Source: an uncultured Verrucomicrobiales bacterium (GTDB lineage Bacteria; Verrucomicrobiota; Verrucomicrobiia; Verrucomicrobiales; Akkermansiaceae). From it: DNA of 64,000 nucleotides. Positions 8,240-16,400 of the stretch are shown here, one piece after another (the stretch's first letter is position 1; each line of letters opens with the position of its first letter). The DNA is taken from NCBI GenBank assembly GCA_937928735.1, contig CALFVF010000011.1, positions 62,001 through 126,000 of the forward strand, read 5' to 3'. Position numbers and translations under genes: made by a program. The notes beneath the pieces are model-generated. The model searched no databases. It saw nothing but the letters and a program-made list of their open reading frames with translations, and was not told the DNA's origin.

Positions 8240-9571
8240 CTAGACCCCTTTGATGACACCAGTACTGTCCGCGAAGCGCTCTGAGCTGTAGCCGAACTTC
8301 TTGGCTTGGGTGAGCCAGAGATTGGCGAGAGGTGTGGCACTGGGCATGGCGAGGTGTCTGCCTTCTTGGCCGTGGCCAGCAACAATAATAGGGAGATCAT
8401 TGTACTGGTGGGTGGAACCATCCCCGAGTCCTGATCCATAGGTGAAGATGGTGTTGTCTAGTAATGAGGAGCCGTCAGCCTCGGTGATGGATTTCATCTT
8501 TTCAACAAGTCGGGCGTACTGAGCCACATGGAATTGATCCAGCTTGAGTAGATCATTTTCATATTCCTCAGGCTTGTGAGACATACCGTGGTGACTGCGC
8601 GGGCCATCAAAGAGAGACTCAAAGAGAAAGGGCGTGTCCCAGCGCTCAGGTCCCGCCATAAAGGTCGCCACGCGTGTGAGGCCTGTCTGGAGGGCAGCGA
8701 TCATCAAGTCACCCATCAGAGAAATGTATTCTCCTCTTGGCAGATAGGCACCGGTGGGGGCGGCGAGTGGGATATTGGTGAGGCTGCCTTTGAGAGCCTG
8801 CATCTTGCCGATTCGGCGCTCAATTTCGCGGACAGATTCGTAGTATTCCTCGAACTTGTTTTTATCTTCTTGGCCGAGTTTTCGCTGGAGGCTTTTTGCA
8901 TCGGCGAGCACGAGATCAGTGATATCGAGCTCGTTTTGACTATTGCCCATAGAGAACATGGTATTGTAGGCCTTGAGCGGGTCACGCAGCGAGGGGGCGA
9001 CATGCCCTGTGCCAAACCATGAGATATTATCAAAGTAAATGGATTCTTTATTATCCTTGTGAGAATTCGCGCTAAATTCGAGAGTCCGGAAAGGGGTGAC
9101 TCCACCGATCTGATCGGCAATAATGTGGTCTAGAGTACGCTTGAGCGGCCATGCAGAGCCCTCCACCTCGTAGGGGGAGGCACTAGAGAGGAAGCAAGAG
9201 CCACACTGAGCGTGCACGTCTGTGCCATTTTGAAACGTACGATCAAGTCCTGTGATGAGAGTGATCGAGTCACGGACTTCATGGAGGGGCTCCAAGCTAG
9301 GAGTGAGTTCTAATGGGTGGAATCCTGGGGTGAACTCCGCGCCCTCAATAGAGTGAACCTCCATGCCACGGAACTTGCGGACTGCGACGTCACTCTCACC
9401 GGGGAAAAAGCCTTTTCTCACCACCCCGATAGGACTGTAAAAGAGCGCGAATCGAGTAGGGGCTTTGGTCTCTAGGCGCGAGTTATTGGCTAAGCTAGGC
9501 AGCCAAGGGAGTGAAAGCGCGGCTCCAGTAGCGGATCGCAGGAAGTGTCTTCTGCTGTGAGATGAGTGCAT
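8240..9571 (-). CDS. DUF1552 domain protein, Tat-exported
   Basis: 443 residues. The N-terminus carries a twin-arginine signal (SRRHFLRSATG) followed by a hydrophobic stretch ending near LPSLA, so it is predicted to be exported folded. The rest matches the DUF1552 family: FALFYSPIGV, the ITGLDR segment, DVHAQCGSCFLS, and RSHHGMSHKPEEYENDLLKLDQFHVAQ, with late TYGSGLGDGSTH. DUF1552 proteins are characteristically encoded beside DUF1592-type cytochromes in planctomycetes and verrucomicrobia, as here: the cytochrome gene ends 24 bases upstream. The biochemical role is not established for the family. Fairly sure of family, not of function. Confidence 0.85.
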   Translation of the reverse strand: MHSSHSRRHFLRSATGAALSLPWLPSLANNSRLETKAPTRFALFYSPIGVVRKGFFPGESDVAVRKFRGMEVHSIEGAEFTPGFHPLELTPSLEPLHEVRDSITLITGLDRTFQNGTDVHAQCGSCFLSSASPYEVEGSAWPLKRTLDHIIADQIGGVTPFRTLEFSANSHKDNKESIYFDNISWFGTGHVAPSLRDPLKAYNTMFSMGNSQNELDITDLVLADAKSLQRKLGQEDKNKFEEYYESVREIERRIGKMQALKGSLTNIPLAAPTGAYLPRGEYISLMGDLMIAALQTGLTRVATFMAGPERWDTPFLFESLFDGPRSHHGMSHKPEEYENDLLKLDQFHVAQYARLVEKMKSITEADGSSLLDNTIFTYGSGLGDGSTHQYNDLPIIVAGHGQEGRHLAMPSATPLANLWLTQAKKFGYSSERFADSTGVIKGV

Positions 9572-9595
9572 GGTATGGATGAGCTTGGAGAATGG

Positions 9596-11674
9596 TTAAA
9601 AGGTGTGAGACCCACGGAAGGCGGGGCTGAGAATGAGGTGCTTAAGGAGAGTGCGGAAGCGGTAGTTATCTTTGGCACTTTGCTGGACAATGGTGTCAAT
9701 GGAGGCCTGGTCGAGGGCGGTGAGGTCTCGGCTGAGTGCGTAGGTGAAGAGGTGGGCAGTGAAGGCTTTGGCGAAGCGTTCTGGTTCGGCCACTAGGCCT
9801 TCTTTGAATTCTTTGATATTACTAAATGGGTATTTACGGAAGAGAACACCACTAGAGTCCACTGGGCGGCCATTGGCGTAGGTGTCTCTCCAGCGGCCAA
9901 TGACATCGTAGTTTTCTAGGGCAAACCCTAGTGGGTCGATGGTCTTGTGGCATTCCGCACAGTCCTTGCGTTCACGGTGAATGGCGAAGACTTCACGAAT
10001 TGTCTTATCTTTGAGACTAGCATGAGAATCATCCTCTGGCAAGGTAGGGACATCTGCTGGTGGTGGCTCTGGAGGGTCATTGAGAATCGTGCCTAGTAGC
10101 CAAGCACCACGCGTGATCGGGTGGGTTCTCTCCGTACCTGAGGTCATGGAGAGAGTGGCGGCATTGGTGATGATGCCACCGACTTGGGGATCATCGAGAG
10201 CGACTCTGTAGAACTCTGTGGCGCCAATTTTTGGGCGTTTTGGCAGTTTGCCTGTCTGGTAGAAGGAATCGAGCTCTTTACTTCGGTAGGTGAAATCAGG
10301 CTGGATGAAGTCAAAGATACTGCGGTTTTCAATCAATATAGTCTCAAAGAGCAAGAGGGGCTCAGACTGCATCCACATACTGGTGCGGAACTGACCGTGG
10401 TAGAAGCCGGGGAATTTCTCCCGATTAGGCTGAGAAGAAATCAGGCGGTCGAGCTGCAGCCACTGGGAACCGAAGGCATCACAGAAGCGCTTCATTTTCT
10501 TGTCATTGAGCAGACGCTCGACCTCCTTGGAGAGAATGTCAGGATTGAGTAGGGAGCCATCTTTGGCGAGCTTTCTTAAAGTGGAATCAGGAACGCTACC
10601 GTGGAGAAAGAAGGAGATCTTACTTGCGAGGTTCTGGGCAGCGAGTTGTTGGCTCTCTTCTTGGGAATTTGTCTCTGGTTGATTCTCCGAGGTCGTCTCG
10701 GAGCTAAGCTCTTCGCTCTGGTGATAGAGGTAGAGGAATTTGGGGGAAACTAGGGCAGCGGCACAGACTGCTTTCATCGCTGTGGTGTGATCGTCTCCAG
10801 CATCGCGTTTGTCCCAGTAATAGCTGGTGTATCTCTGCAGTGTTTCCTCACTCACATCACCTCGGAAGGCTGCTGTGAGAAAGGGTCGTAAGCGTTTCTT
10901 GAGATTCGTCTTTTGCTGTGCGAGTTCACGGTGAGGTTCTTTGGGTGGGGTAAAGAGCTGATTCCAGACACCCACGGTCTTTTTGTTAAAATTACTACTA
11001 TTGACGATAGAATTCGCCAGCGTGAAGAAGGAGCGCATCAGCAGGGGGGAGAGAGAAAGGTGGTCTCCACGGTTATCGTAGCCGTGCTCGGCGCGTAGAT
11101 CCTGTGGGTAGGCGCTCACGCCGATGAGGCGGCGCTCAGAGAGCTGATCTTTACCGAGTGGGCGGCTTCCTACTTTGAGGGTATCGGGCATTTTACCCGT
11201 ACTTGGGTCAAAATACTTAGAATGGTCTCGCATCATGCGCTCGGGCAGGGAGTAGACCATGACCTTGAGTCCAAAAATATCCTTCACCGCATTAGCGTAC
11301 TGGAATCTCGTCATACGCCGAATTGGCGCAGGTGGTGAGCTCGCGGCACTCTTGGACTCAAGCGCGCTATCGAGAATAGATTGAAGGCTTGTGATGAGCT
11401 GGCTTCTCTCCTCGGGCGTGGGCTGAGGCTCATCCTCTGGGGGCATATCCTCGTACTCTAGTGCCTCGATCACTTGGTCGAGTAGATCAGGATGGTTCTT
11501 CATGTCTGCGAGTGAGCGTATGTCGCGCAGATCCACTTTCCCTTTCACTTTGTCATTCTCCCCATGGCAGGAGAGGCAGTGCGTCTGCAGGAGCTCTAGT
11601 GTGGGTTCAGCCACCACTGGGAAAGATCCCATAAAGTAGAGTAAGAGCAGGAAGAGCGAAAATGAATGGTTCAT
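9596..11674 (-). CDS. Exported c-type cytochrome-like protein of the DUF1587/1595/1592/1588/1585 family
   Basis: 692 residues with a signal peptide (hydrophobic 7-20, cut after VVA). A haem-binding motif CLSCH is at 33-37, in the planctomycete-type cytochrome region. A second CxxCH (CAECH) lies in the DUF1588 region, followed by IDPLGFALENYDVIGRWRD. The order and length fit the large family that pairs with DUF1552. The N-terminal half includes RMTRFQYANAVKDIFGL (DUF1587-like) and the C-terminal 75 residues (FRKYPFSNIKEFKEGL onward) are DUF1585-like. It is the first gene of a two-gene operon with DUF1552 and diverges from an AraC regulator, which may control it. The substrate is unknown; a role in periplasmic oxidation of carbohydrate is commonly assumed. 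Confidence 0.88.
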   Translation of the reverse strand: MNHSFSLFLLLLYFMGSFPVVAEPTLELLQTHCLSCHGENDKVKGKVDLRDIRSLADMKNHPDLLDQVIEALEYEDMPPEDEPQPTPEERSQLITSLQSILDSALESKSAASSPPAPIRRMTRFQYANAVKDIFGLKVMVYSLPERMMRDHSKYFDPSTGKMPDTLKVGSRPLGKDQLSERRLIGVSAYPQDLRAEHGYDNRGDHLSLSPLLMRSFFTLANSIVNSSNFNKKTVGVWNQLFTPPKEPHRELAQQKTNLKKRLRPFLTAAFRGDVSEETLQRYTSYYWDKRDAGDDHTTAMKAVCAAALVSPKFLYLYHQSEELSSETTSENQPETNSQEESQQLAAQNLASKISFFLHGSVPDSTLRKLAKDGSLLNPDILSKEVERLLNDKKMKRFCDAFGSQWLQLDRLISSQPNREKFPGFYHGQFRTSMWMQSEPLLLFETILIENRSIFDFIQPDFTYRSKELDSFYQTGKLPKRPKIGATEFYRVALDDPQVGGIITNAATLSMTSGTERTHPITRGAWLLGTILNDPPEPPPADVPTLPEDDSHASLKDKTIREVFAIHRERKDCAECHKTIDPLGFALENYDVIGRWRDTYANGRPVDSSGVLFRKYPFSNIKEFKEGLVAEPERFAKAFTAHLFTYALSRDLTALDQASIDTIVQQSAKDNYRFRTLLKHLILSPAFRGSHTF

Positions 11675-11907
11675 AATAGTGAGAGAATCATCTGAGAGTT
11701 GAGATAAGAGAGATATAGCTTTAGATGAAAAAGTGATGTCTTCTTTGTCTCGTAGATTAGAATAATTCGGAATGGTAAAATAACTGTGGATTTTTGATAA
11801 TCATGTATTTAGGGATAATATAAAAACGTTTGAGAGTCTAAGATACTATCACAGAAAAGAATACCATTTCTTGACATGAAGATGGATATTTTTGACCATG
11901 TGGGAGA
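11675..11907. promoter_or_regulatory. Divergent AT-rich control region between the DUF1592 operon and the AraC gene
   Basis: 233 bases separate the two divergent starts. The stretch from about 11740 to 11880 is much more AT-rich than the flanking genes and must hold both promoters. A TTGACA hexamer begins at 11873, but I see no convincing -10 partner and no clear operator repeat. Regulation of the cytochrome pair by the AraC protein is inference from layout. Confidence 0.4.
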
Positions 11908-12795
11908 ATGAAAAGACAGCTAGGCAAGAAGCTTCCACCCTTTGTGTCTCGCCAAGTGATTGTTGGGAGTTATTATTTCCCCAAGCAAGAACCAGCAGGT
12001 GAAGGAGTGCAAATTATTGGAGCCGGCAGAGAAGATTGCGCTCGAAACTATCGTGTATACAGAGAGAGAGGCTTTGAGATGTGTGCGTTTGAACTTGTGG
12101 AATCAGGGGAGTTCTTACTTAAGATAAATGGCCAGAAGAGGGTGCTGGGACCGGGGAGCATCTTTGTGTACACAGAGGACACGGTGTATGAGATGTTAGC
12201 ACTCAGTGGGGATCCGATTCGGAAGTATTTCACCTGTTTTAGGGGGTCAGAGGTTCTCGAATATTTGCGCCAATTTGACCTGCGAGGTGGCACCATTAAG
12301 CGTGTGTCGCGCCCCCAGTTACTCGTTGGTCTCTTCGATCAGCTCGTCGAGTGTGCGAATCTCCCAGACGACACAGCAAAGCCGCTATCGCGTGATATAC
12401 TCAATCTCATCATGAGGAGATCCTACACGGATAACTACCTCATGCAGGAACCCATGAGGCAATCCGAGCAGACCTACCAGAAGATCTGCCATGTGATATC
12501 CCACCACTACATTCAGATCTCAAATATTGCCCAGTTAGCGGAAATTTGTGGCATCTCAACAGCCTACCTCTCCCGTATTTTTAAGAAATTTGCGAATCAA
12601 ACACCCCTACAGTACCTCACAAAACGACGCATGAACTATGCCGCGCAGACCCTCCTAGAGAGCGGCATGGATGCGAAACAAGTCGCCATCATGCTCGGCT
12701 ATGATGACGTGTTTCACTTTTCTCGGGTCTTTAAGAGAGTGCACGGTGTCTCCCCCAGGAACTATGTGTTAGCAAAAGATGCTGAGGAGAGCTGA
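11908..12795 (+). CDS. AraC-family transcriptional regulator with an N-terminal cupin-like sensor
   Basis: 295 residues. The N-terminal half (about 20-150) has the beta-rich pattern of an AraC sugar-sensing cupin, with FLLKINGQKRVLGPGSIFVY as its clearest segment. The C-terminal 100 residues are a double helix-turn-helix: ISNIAQLAEICGISTAYLSRIFKKF for the first and DAKQVAIMLGYDDVFHFSRVFKRVHG for the second, ending in SPRNYV as usual. It is divergent from the DUF1592/DUF1552 operon, the likely target. The ligand is unknown. A copy of the 25-bp repeat begins 15 bases after its stop codon. Confidence 0.92.
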   Translation: MKRQLGKKLPPFVSRQVIVGSYYFPKQEPAGEGVQIIGAGREDCARNYRVYRERGFEMCAFELVESGEFLLKINGQKRVLGPGSIFVYTEDTVYEMLALSGDPIRKYFTCFRGSEVLEYLRQFDLRGGTIKRVSRPQLLVGLFDQLVECANLPDDTAKPLSRDILNLIMRRSYTDNYLMQEPMRQSEQTYQKICHVISHHYIQISNIAQLAEICGISTAYLSRIFKKFANQTPLQYLTKRRMNYAAQTLLESGMDAKQVAIMLGYDDVFHFSRVFKRVHGVSPRNYVLAKDAEES

Positions 12796-12809
12796 GAGAT
12801 TCTCACTTA

Positions 12810-12834
12810 TACCAGTTAGTTTTTTGAGTTGGTA
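12810..12834 (+). repeat. 25-bp interspersed repeat, copy 2
   Basis: Starts TACCAGTTAG, has six T, and ends GAGTTGGTA. It is the exact reverse complement of copies 3 and 4. It sits in the gap between the AraC gene and the convergent DUF4956 gene. Confidence 0.85.
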
Positions 12835-12878
12835 TTAGCCTCGGATACCTCTCTTTTTTAACCTTCTTTTCATGTTCT

Positions 12879-13565
12879 CTACTGCTGCTTAGTGAGAGAG
12901 ATCCAGTTATTACCATTGCACACTTGCAATGCCTTTAGAAAATCCGAACTCGAGCTCTTTGGCTTAGTCACGACGGTGTAGGTGAGCTCTAGAAGAGTGC
13001 CTGCCTGGACAGATTCGATTTTCTCCATCTCATGAGAGAGTAAAAACTGCTCAAATAAGGTCTCGAATTCGACTTGATAGTCCGTATCTCTGGTGACACG
13101 TAGGCGTAGAGTATGGGTGTCTTGCTTGGAAGAAAAGGCATCAAAGCGTGCTAAGCATAGTACAGCGACTGCGAGCAGGGCGACAATGATGGCCGCTATT
13201 TCGTAGTGCCTAGCACCCACAATCATACCTGTGGCCATCGCATAGAAGATGAAGGCGAGATCGCGCGCTTGGAATAAATTCCTGCGGAAACGTATTAGGG
13301 AAAAGGCCGCAAACATCCCAAAGGCAATGGCAGAATTCCCCGCAATCACCAGAATGAGAGCAGTGGTGACAGTGCCGATGATGATAAGAGTGTGGACGTA
13401 GTCCTGGGAGTAGCCAGGGCCCTTGTGGGTCTTTTTATAAATTTGGGCGACGATGAGATTCAACACCAGGCTCTCCAGCATCGCAAGCACCACCTCGAGG
13501 CTAGCGAAGTCATGATTTGGGAGCTCAGAGAAGAAGGCGAGAGACTGTGCGTGGAGTGTTGACAT
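12879..13565 (-). CDS. DUF4956 membrane protein
   Basis: 228 residues. Three or four membrane segments are visible in the first 140 residues, with the family core HTLIIIGTVTTALILVIAGNSAIAFGMFAAFSLIRFRRN and RDLAFIFYAMATGMIVGA. The C-terminal 85 residues are soluble. DUF4956 genes are regularly found next to VTC-domain genes, as here, where the VTC-like gene ends 75 bases upstream. A role in polyphosphate or exopolymer handling has been suggested from such pairing and is not proven. Confident of the family. Confidence 0.85.
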   Translation of the reverse strand: MSTLHAQSLAFFSELPNHDFASLEVVLAMLESLVLNLIVAQIYKKTHKGPGYSQDYVHTLIIIGTVTTALILVIAGNSAIAFGMFAAFSLIRFRRNLFQARDLAFIFYAMATGMIVGARHYEIAAIIVALLAVAVLCLARFDAFSSKQDTHTLRLRVTRDTDYQVEFETLFEQFLLSHEMEKIESVQAGTLLELTYTVVTKPKSSSSDFLKALQVCNGNNWISLTKQQ

Positions 13566-13640
13566 AATGAAATAAGAATAGGAAACGGGCGTAAGGGGAA
13601 CGCAAAAACTGGAAATTTGAGAGAAGAGAGAAAAAATCGC

Positions 13641-14498
13641 CTAGAGAAGAGGTGGAGTGCTCTGCTCAATGGCGGCACAGTATTTACTAAATTTGGCCTT
13701 AGTGAGGTGAAAGTGATCGAGGATGTCTACAAGCCAGAGAGGGACACTATTTTGAATCTTAATTTCTAAAATAACGGTGTCTTTATCGACAAATCGTGAC
13801 GTGGGAGCGGTACTGTAGGGAGAGAATTCTTGCTGAGTTTGGCAGCAGAGATTGGAATCAAAGGTGACTCTCACATCGGATTTTGCGAGAAAAGCTTGGC
13901 GCTCATAGACCATCAGAATAGTTGGCTTGTAGCCCTTTTGAGCCAGCAGATGCTGGATTTCCTCATGGAGAATGGCTGAGGGGGACTTTGAGCCCTCTGG
14001 GGGTGTTGAGGGGTGAGTGAGAGAGTTGTAGAACTCCTGAGTGTGCTGGGTCGCCACAGAGAGTCTGCGTTTTGAGACGAGGCCGGTGATTTTTTGTTTG
14101 AGCTCAAAAAACCACTCATCTTGATCAGAGTCTAAGTATTTGCGCAGCCTCAGGCGACTGCGAGTCTTCACGCCTTCTTGCCTTTGCCAGTAGCTGCGGA
14201 GATCTTTTGTGTCAAAATAGTGAGTGAGAATGGAGTAACTCGCATGACTTGCTGTATTTTCATCCATTCTCACATAGGGAAGAAGAGCAGAAATTAGCTG
14301 CTGACTCGTCTCTCTAGATAGGAGAAATTTCAACTCTTGGCGAGGTAGGGAGTATTCTTCTTTAAGGATAGGTGGCACAAATAGGCGTGAAGTTAGTGGA
14401 GGGAGTGTGGGTAAAAATGTAGAGGGATTCTGTGATTCGTGAAGTTCGCGTTTAGTGAGTAAATTGTGGAGCTTGGCGGCCGCCCTATGGCATAACAC
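13641..14498 (-). CDS. VTC domain polyphosphate polymerase-like protein
   Basis: 285 residues. From about residue 50 the protein follows the VTC domain (the triphosphate-tunnel fold of yeast Vtc4, which makes polyphosphate from ATP): RQELKFLLS, the basic strand KTRSRLRLRKY, the acidic/basic strand FFELKQKI, then MVYERQAFL, VRVTFDSNL and the late ILEIKIQ strand. The charged residues expected to line the tunnel are present. The N-terminal 45 residues are poorly patterned. The start overlaps the upstream gene by 14 bases and no later Met is plausible, so the true start may be a non-ATG codon further in. It is probably co-transcribed with the DUF4956 gene. Confidence 0.82.
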   Translation of the reverse strand: MLCHRAAAKLHNLLTKRELHESQNPSTFLPTLPPLTSRLFVPPILKEEYSLPRQELKFLLSRETSQQLISALLPYVRMDENTASHASYSILTHYFDTKDLRSYWQRQEGVKTRSRLRLRKYLDSDQDEWFFELKQKITGLVSKRRLSVATQHTQEFYNSLTHPSTPPEGSKSPSAILHEEIQHLLAQKGYKPTILMVYERQAFLAKSDVRVTFDSNLCCQTQQEFSPYSTAPTSRFVDKDTVILEIKIQNSVPLWLVDILDHFHLTKAKFSKYCAAIEQSTPPLL

Positions 14499-14952
14499 TC
14501 AGCAACCAGCTCTGGACAAGAGTGTAGAATTCATAGCGGTACTTTGCGGAGCGTACGAGACTATCGAGTTCTTCTTCTGCTAGACAAGAGAGTTGGTATT
14601 GATTCTCAAGGTTAAGGCGCGCTTGATTAAGGGTGCCATACCAAGTGTCCACCTGCTCGCGCTTGATGAGTAGGGAGCTGGCTTCCTCGAGCTGTTGATT
14701 GGCCGCACTAATCTGGGCGGCGACATCGCGTATTTGTTTGGCAAAAGTGTCGTGGAGATCAGGAATCACATAGTCTTTCCAGTCCTCGTTTTCCGACAAG
14801 GGGTGGCTCGAGCTCAGCTGGCTGAGCTGCTCGGCGAGACAGTGGTCTTCTGGCCCTTTGGCATCGATACAGATTAGGCTTAGAATCGCCCAGTCAGACT
14901 TCCTTTCGATATCGATTCGGAGGCCGCCTTCTAGCGTGGGAGCTGCTTTCAT
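14485..14952 (-). CDS. DUF2017-like protein downstream of clpS
   Basis: 155 residues, soluble and helical, without signal peptide. Its start overlaps the clpS stop in an ATGA arrangement (14949-14952), showing translational coupling. The position directly after clpS is that of DUF2017 family proteins, known chiefly from Actinobacteria, and the acidic, Leu-rich pattern with a C-terminal helix (EEELDSLVRSAKYRYEFYTLVQSWL) is compatible. The similarity is partly contextual, so I give the family with reserve. Function unknown; a role linked to Clp-dependent proteolysis is an inference from the coupling. Confidence 0.65.
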   Translation of the reverse strand: MKAAPTLEGGLRIDIERKSDWAILSLICIDAKGPEDHCLAEQLSQLSSSHPLSENEDWKDYVIPDLHDTFAKQIRDVAAQISAANQQLEEASSLLIKREQVDTWYGTLNQARLNLENQYQLSCLAEEELDSLVRSAKYRYEFYTLVQSWLLSVMP

Positions 14953-15224
14953 GAGACTTGTTCTAAGGTGGCTTTGAGTTGGAATCCATGCAGCTGGGCG
15001 ACATAGTGCTCCGCCTTTTCTCGCTCGCCACTCCAGACAAGTGATTTCCCCTTTTGGTGGACTTCGAGCATCATTCGCTCGGCCTTTTGCTCTGAGTAGC
15101 CGAAGACACGCTGTATGGTGCGCGTCACATATTCCATTAAGTTCACGGGATCATCGTGAATGAGGACATTCCAGGGCGGAGCTGTTTTGGTCTGCTCTTT
15201 CAGGGCTGTGTCAGGGCTATTCAT
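14949..15224 (-). CDS. clpS: ATP-dependent Clp protease adaptor ClpS
   Basis: ClpS delivers N-degron substrates to the ClpA/ClpC unfoldase. Starting at ATG 15224 gives 91 residues with the typical short disordered N-terminus, then WNVLIHDDPVNLMEYV (the conserved N-x-x-x-x-DD region at the substrate pocket), VFGYSEQKAERMMLEVHQKG and a basic/acidic end (EREKAEHYVAQLHGFQLKATLE). The frame is open for 31 more codons upstream, but that stretch looks like non-coding sequence. It heads a compact minus-strand run of four genes: clpS, DUF2017-like, VTC and DUF4956. Confidence 0.92.
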   Translation of the reverse strand: MNSPDTALKEQTKTAPPWNVLIHDDPVNLMEYVTRTIQRVFGYSEQKAERMMLEVHQKGKSLVWSGEREKAEHYVAQLHGFQLKATLEQVS

Positions 15225-15409
15225 AGTTACTGTAGAGTCTCTCAGAGAGTGAGTGGGAGGGCTGCTTCTGGTTAGATGATGAGGGAAATTCGCCAGACTG
15301 ACAAGAATGGATGCCACTGGGTGAGTTTATCCATTGGCATGGGCTTGTATTTCGGAGAAAAGTTCTCTCTGGCCATTGAATCTAAGTCGAATTCGAGTAG
15401 TGTGGCCGC

Positions 15410-16276
15410 ATGCCAACGATCTTACTCGTCGATAATGGATCTCATAGAGCTCAGTCTACATTGAGCCTGAGGAAATTAGCCACAGCTGTGACAGAGTCCA
15501 GCGGTCACACAGTGAATGCTGTGTCACTGCTCCACTCGACGAGAGTGGACCCCGCAGAGCTCGGTGGAGTGCCCGCAGAGATTTTTGAGCCGTACCTAAA
15601 AAAAATGAGACAAGAGGGGGAGAATTCCTTTGTGATCTTACCTCTGTTTTTTGGGCATAGTGCGGCGATTTATGAGTATCTCCCCCAGCGAGTACTCGCA
15701 CTGCGAGAGGGCTGGCCAGAACTCGAAGTCAGAGTGGCACCCTGCATGGTGGATCTGACCAATCCCGAAGACACCTATGTTGCTGAGATCCTCGCAACCC
15801 TTGTGCGCAAGAAAGCGAAGGAAGAAGGACTCCAGCAGCCCGCAGTCACCCTCGTGGATCATGGTACACCCAGAATCGCTGTGAATGAGGTCAGAAATCA
15901 CCTAGCTGCTCAGCTCGCGGTACTGCTCAAGGGTGAAGTCTCCGCTCTAGAAGCCTCCTCCATGGAGCGCCGAGAGGGTGAAGAATATGCCTTTAATGAG
16001 CCGCTTTTGGAGAATCTGCTGGGGTCTGTGGGTTTCCAGAAAGATGTGATTTTATCCATGCTCTTTCTCTCACCAGGCCGACATGCGGGGCCGGGCGGGG
16101 ACATTGCTGAAATCTGTGAAGCCGCAGAGCAGCAGCACACAGAGCTAAAGACCCATATGGCGGATCTCTTTGCGACACACGAGGGCATTATCCCGCTACT
16201 CACGTATCGCCTAGGGCAAGGACTTGTGGCAGCACCCATAGAGGGTGAAATCGCACCCTCACACCACACAGCTTAA
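15410..16276 (+). CDS. CbiX/SirB-type sirohydrochlorin chelatase-like protein (two modules)
   Basis: 288 residues made of two CbiX-type halves. The first starts PTILLVDNGSHR and has VILPLFFGHS (His83); the second has VTLVDHGTPR (His151) and MLFLSPGRHAGPGGDI (His225). CbiX/SirB enzymes insert Co or Fe into sirohydrochlorin, using His residues of which one normally lies in a GHGS motif near the N-terminus. Here that place reads DNGS, so Asn replaces His in the first module, while the second module keeps its His. No other tetrapyrrole genes are in view. Chelatase activity is likely but the metal is not decided. Confidence 0.75.
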   Translation: MPTILLVDNGSHRAQSTLSLRKLATAVTESSGHTVNAVSLLHSTRVDPAELGGVPAEIFEPYLKKMRQEGENSFVILPLFFGHSAAIYEYLPQRVLALREGWPELEVRVAPCMVDLTNPEDTYVAEILATLVRKKAKEEGLQQPAVTLVDHGTPRIAVNEVRNHLAAQLAVLLKGEVSALEASSMERREGEEYAFNEPLLENLLGSVGFQKDVILSMLFLSPGRHAGPGGDIAEICEAAEQQHTELKTHMADLFATHEGIIPLLTYRLGQGLVAAPIEGEIAPSHHTA

Positions 16277-16400
16277 GCTATTTCTCAAATAACGAAGAAA
16301 TAGTAAAAACTAGTCAATAAATGGCGAAAGCAGAACGTGTCCAGACGATCTGTGAGAAAAGTAACTTGAAATTTCTCCCGCCCTCAAAGACTCTTTCAAC

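Noticed and set aside
11740-11880. AraC operator repeats in the divergent region
   Set aside because: No convincing direct repeats could be made out by eye.
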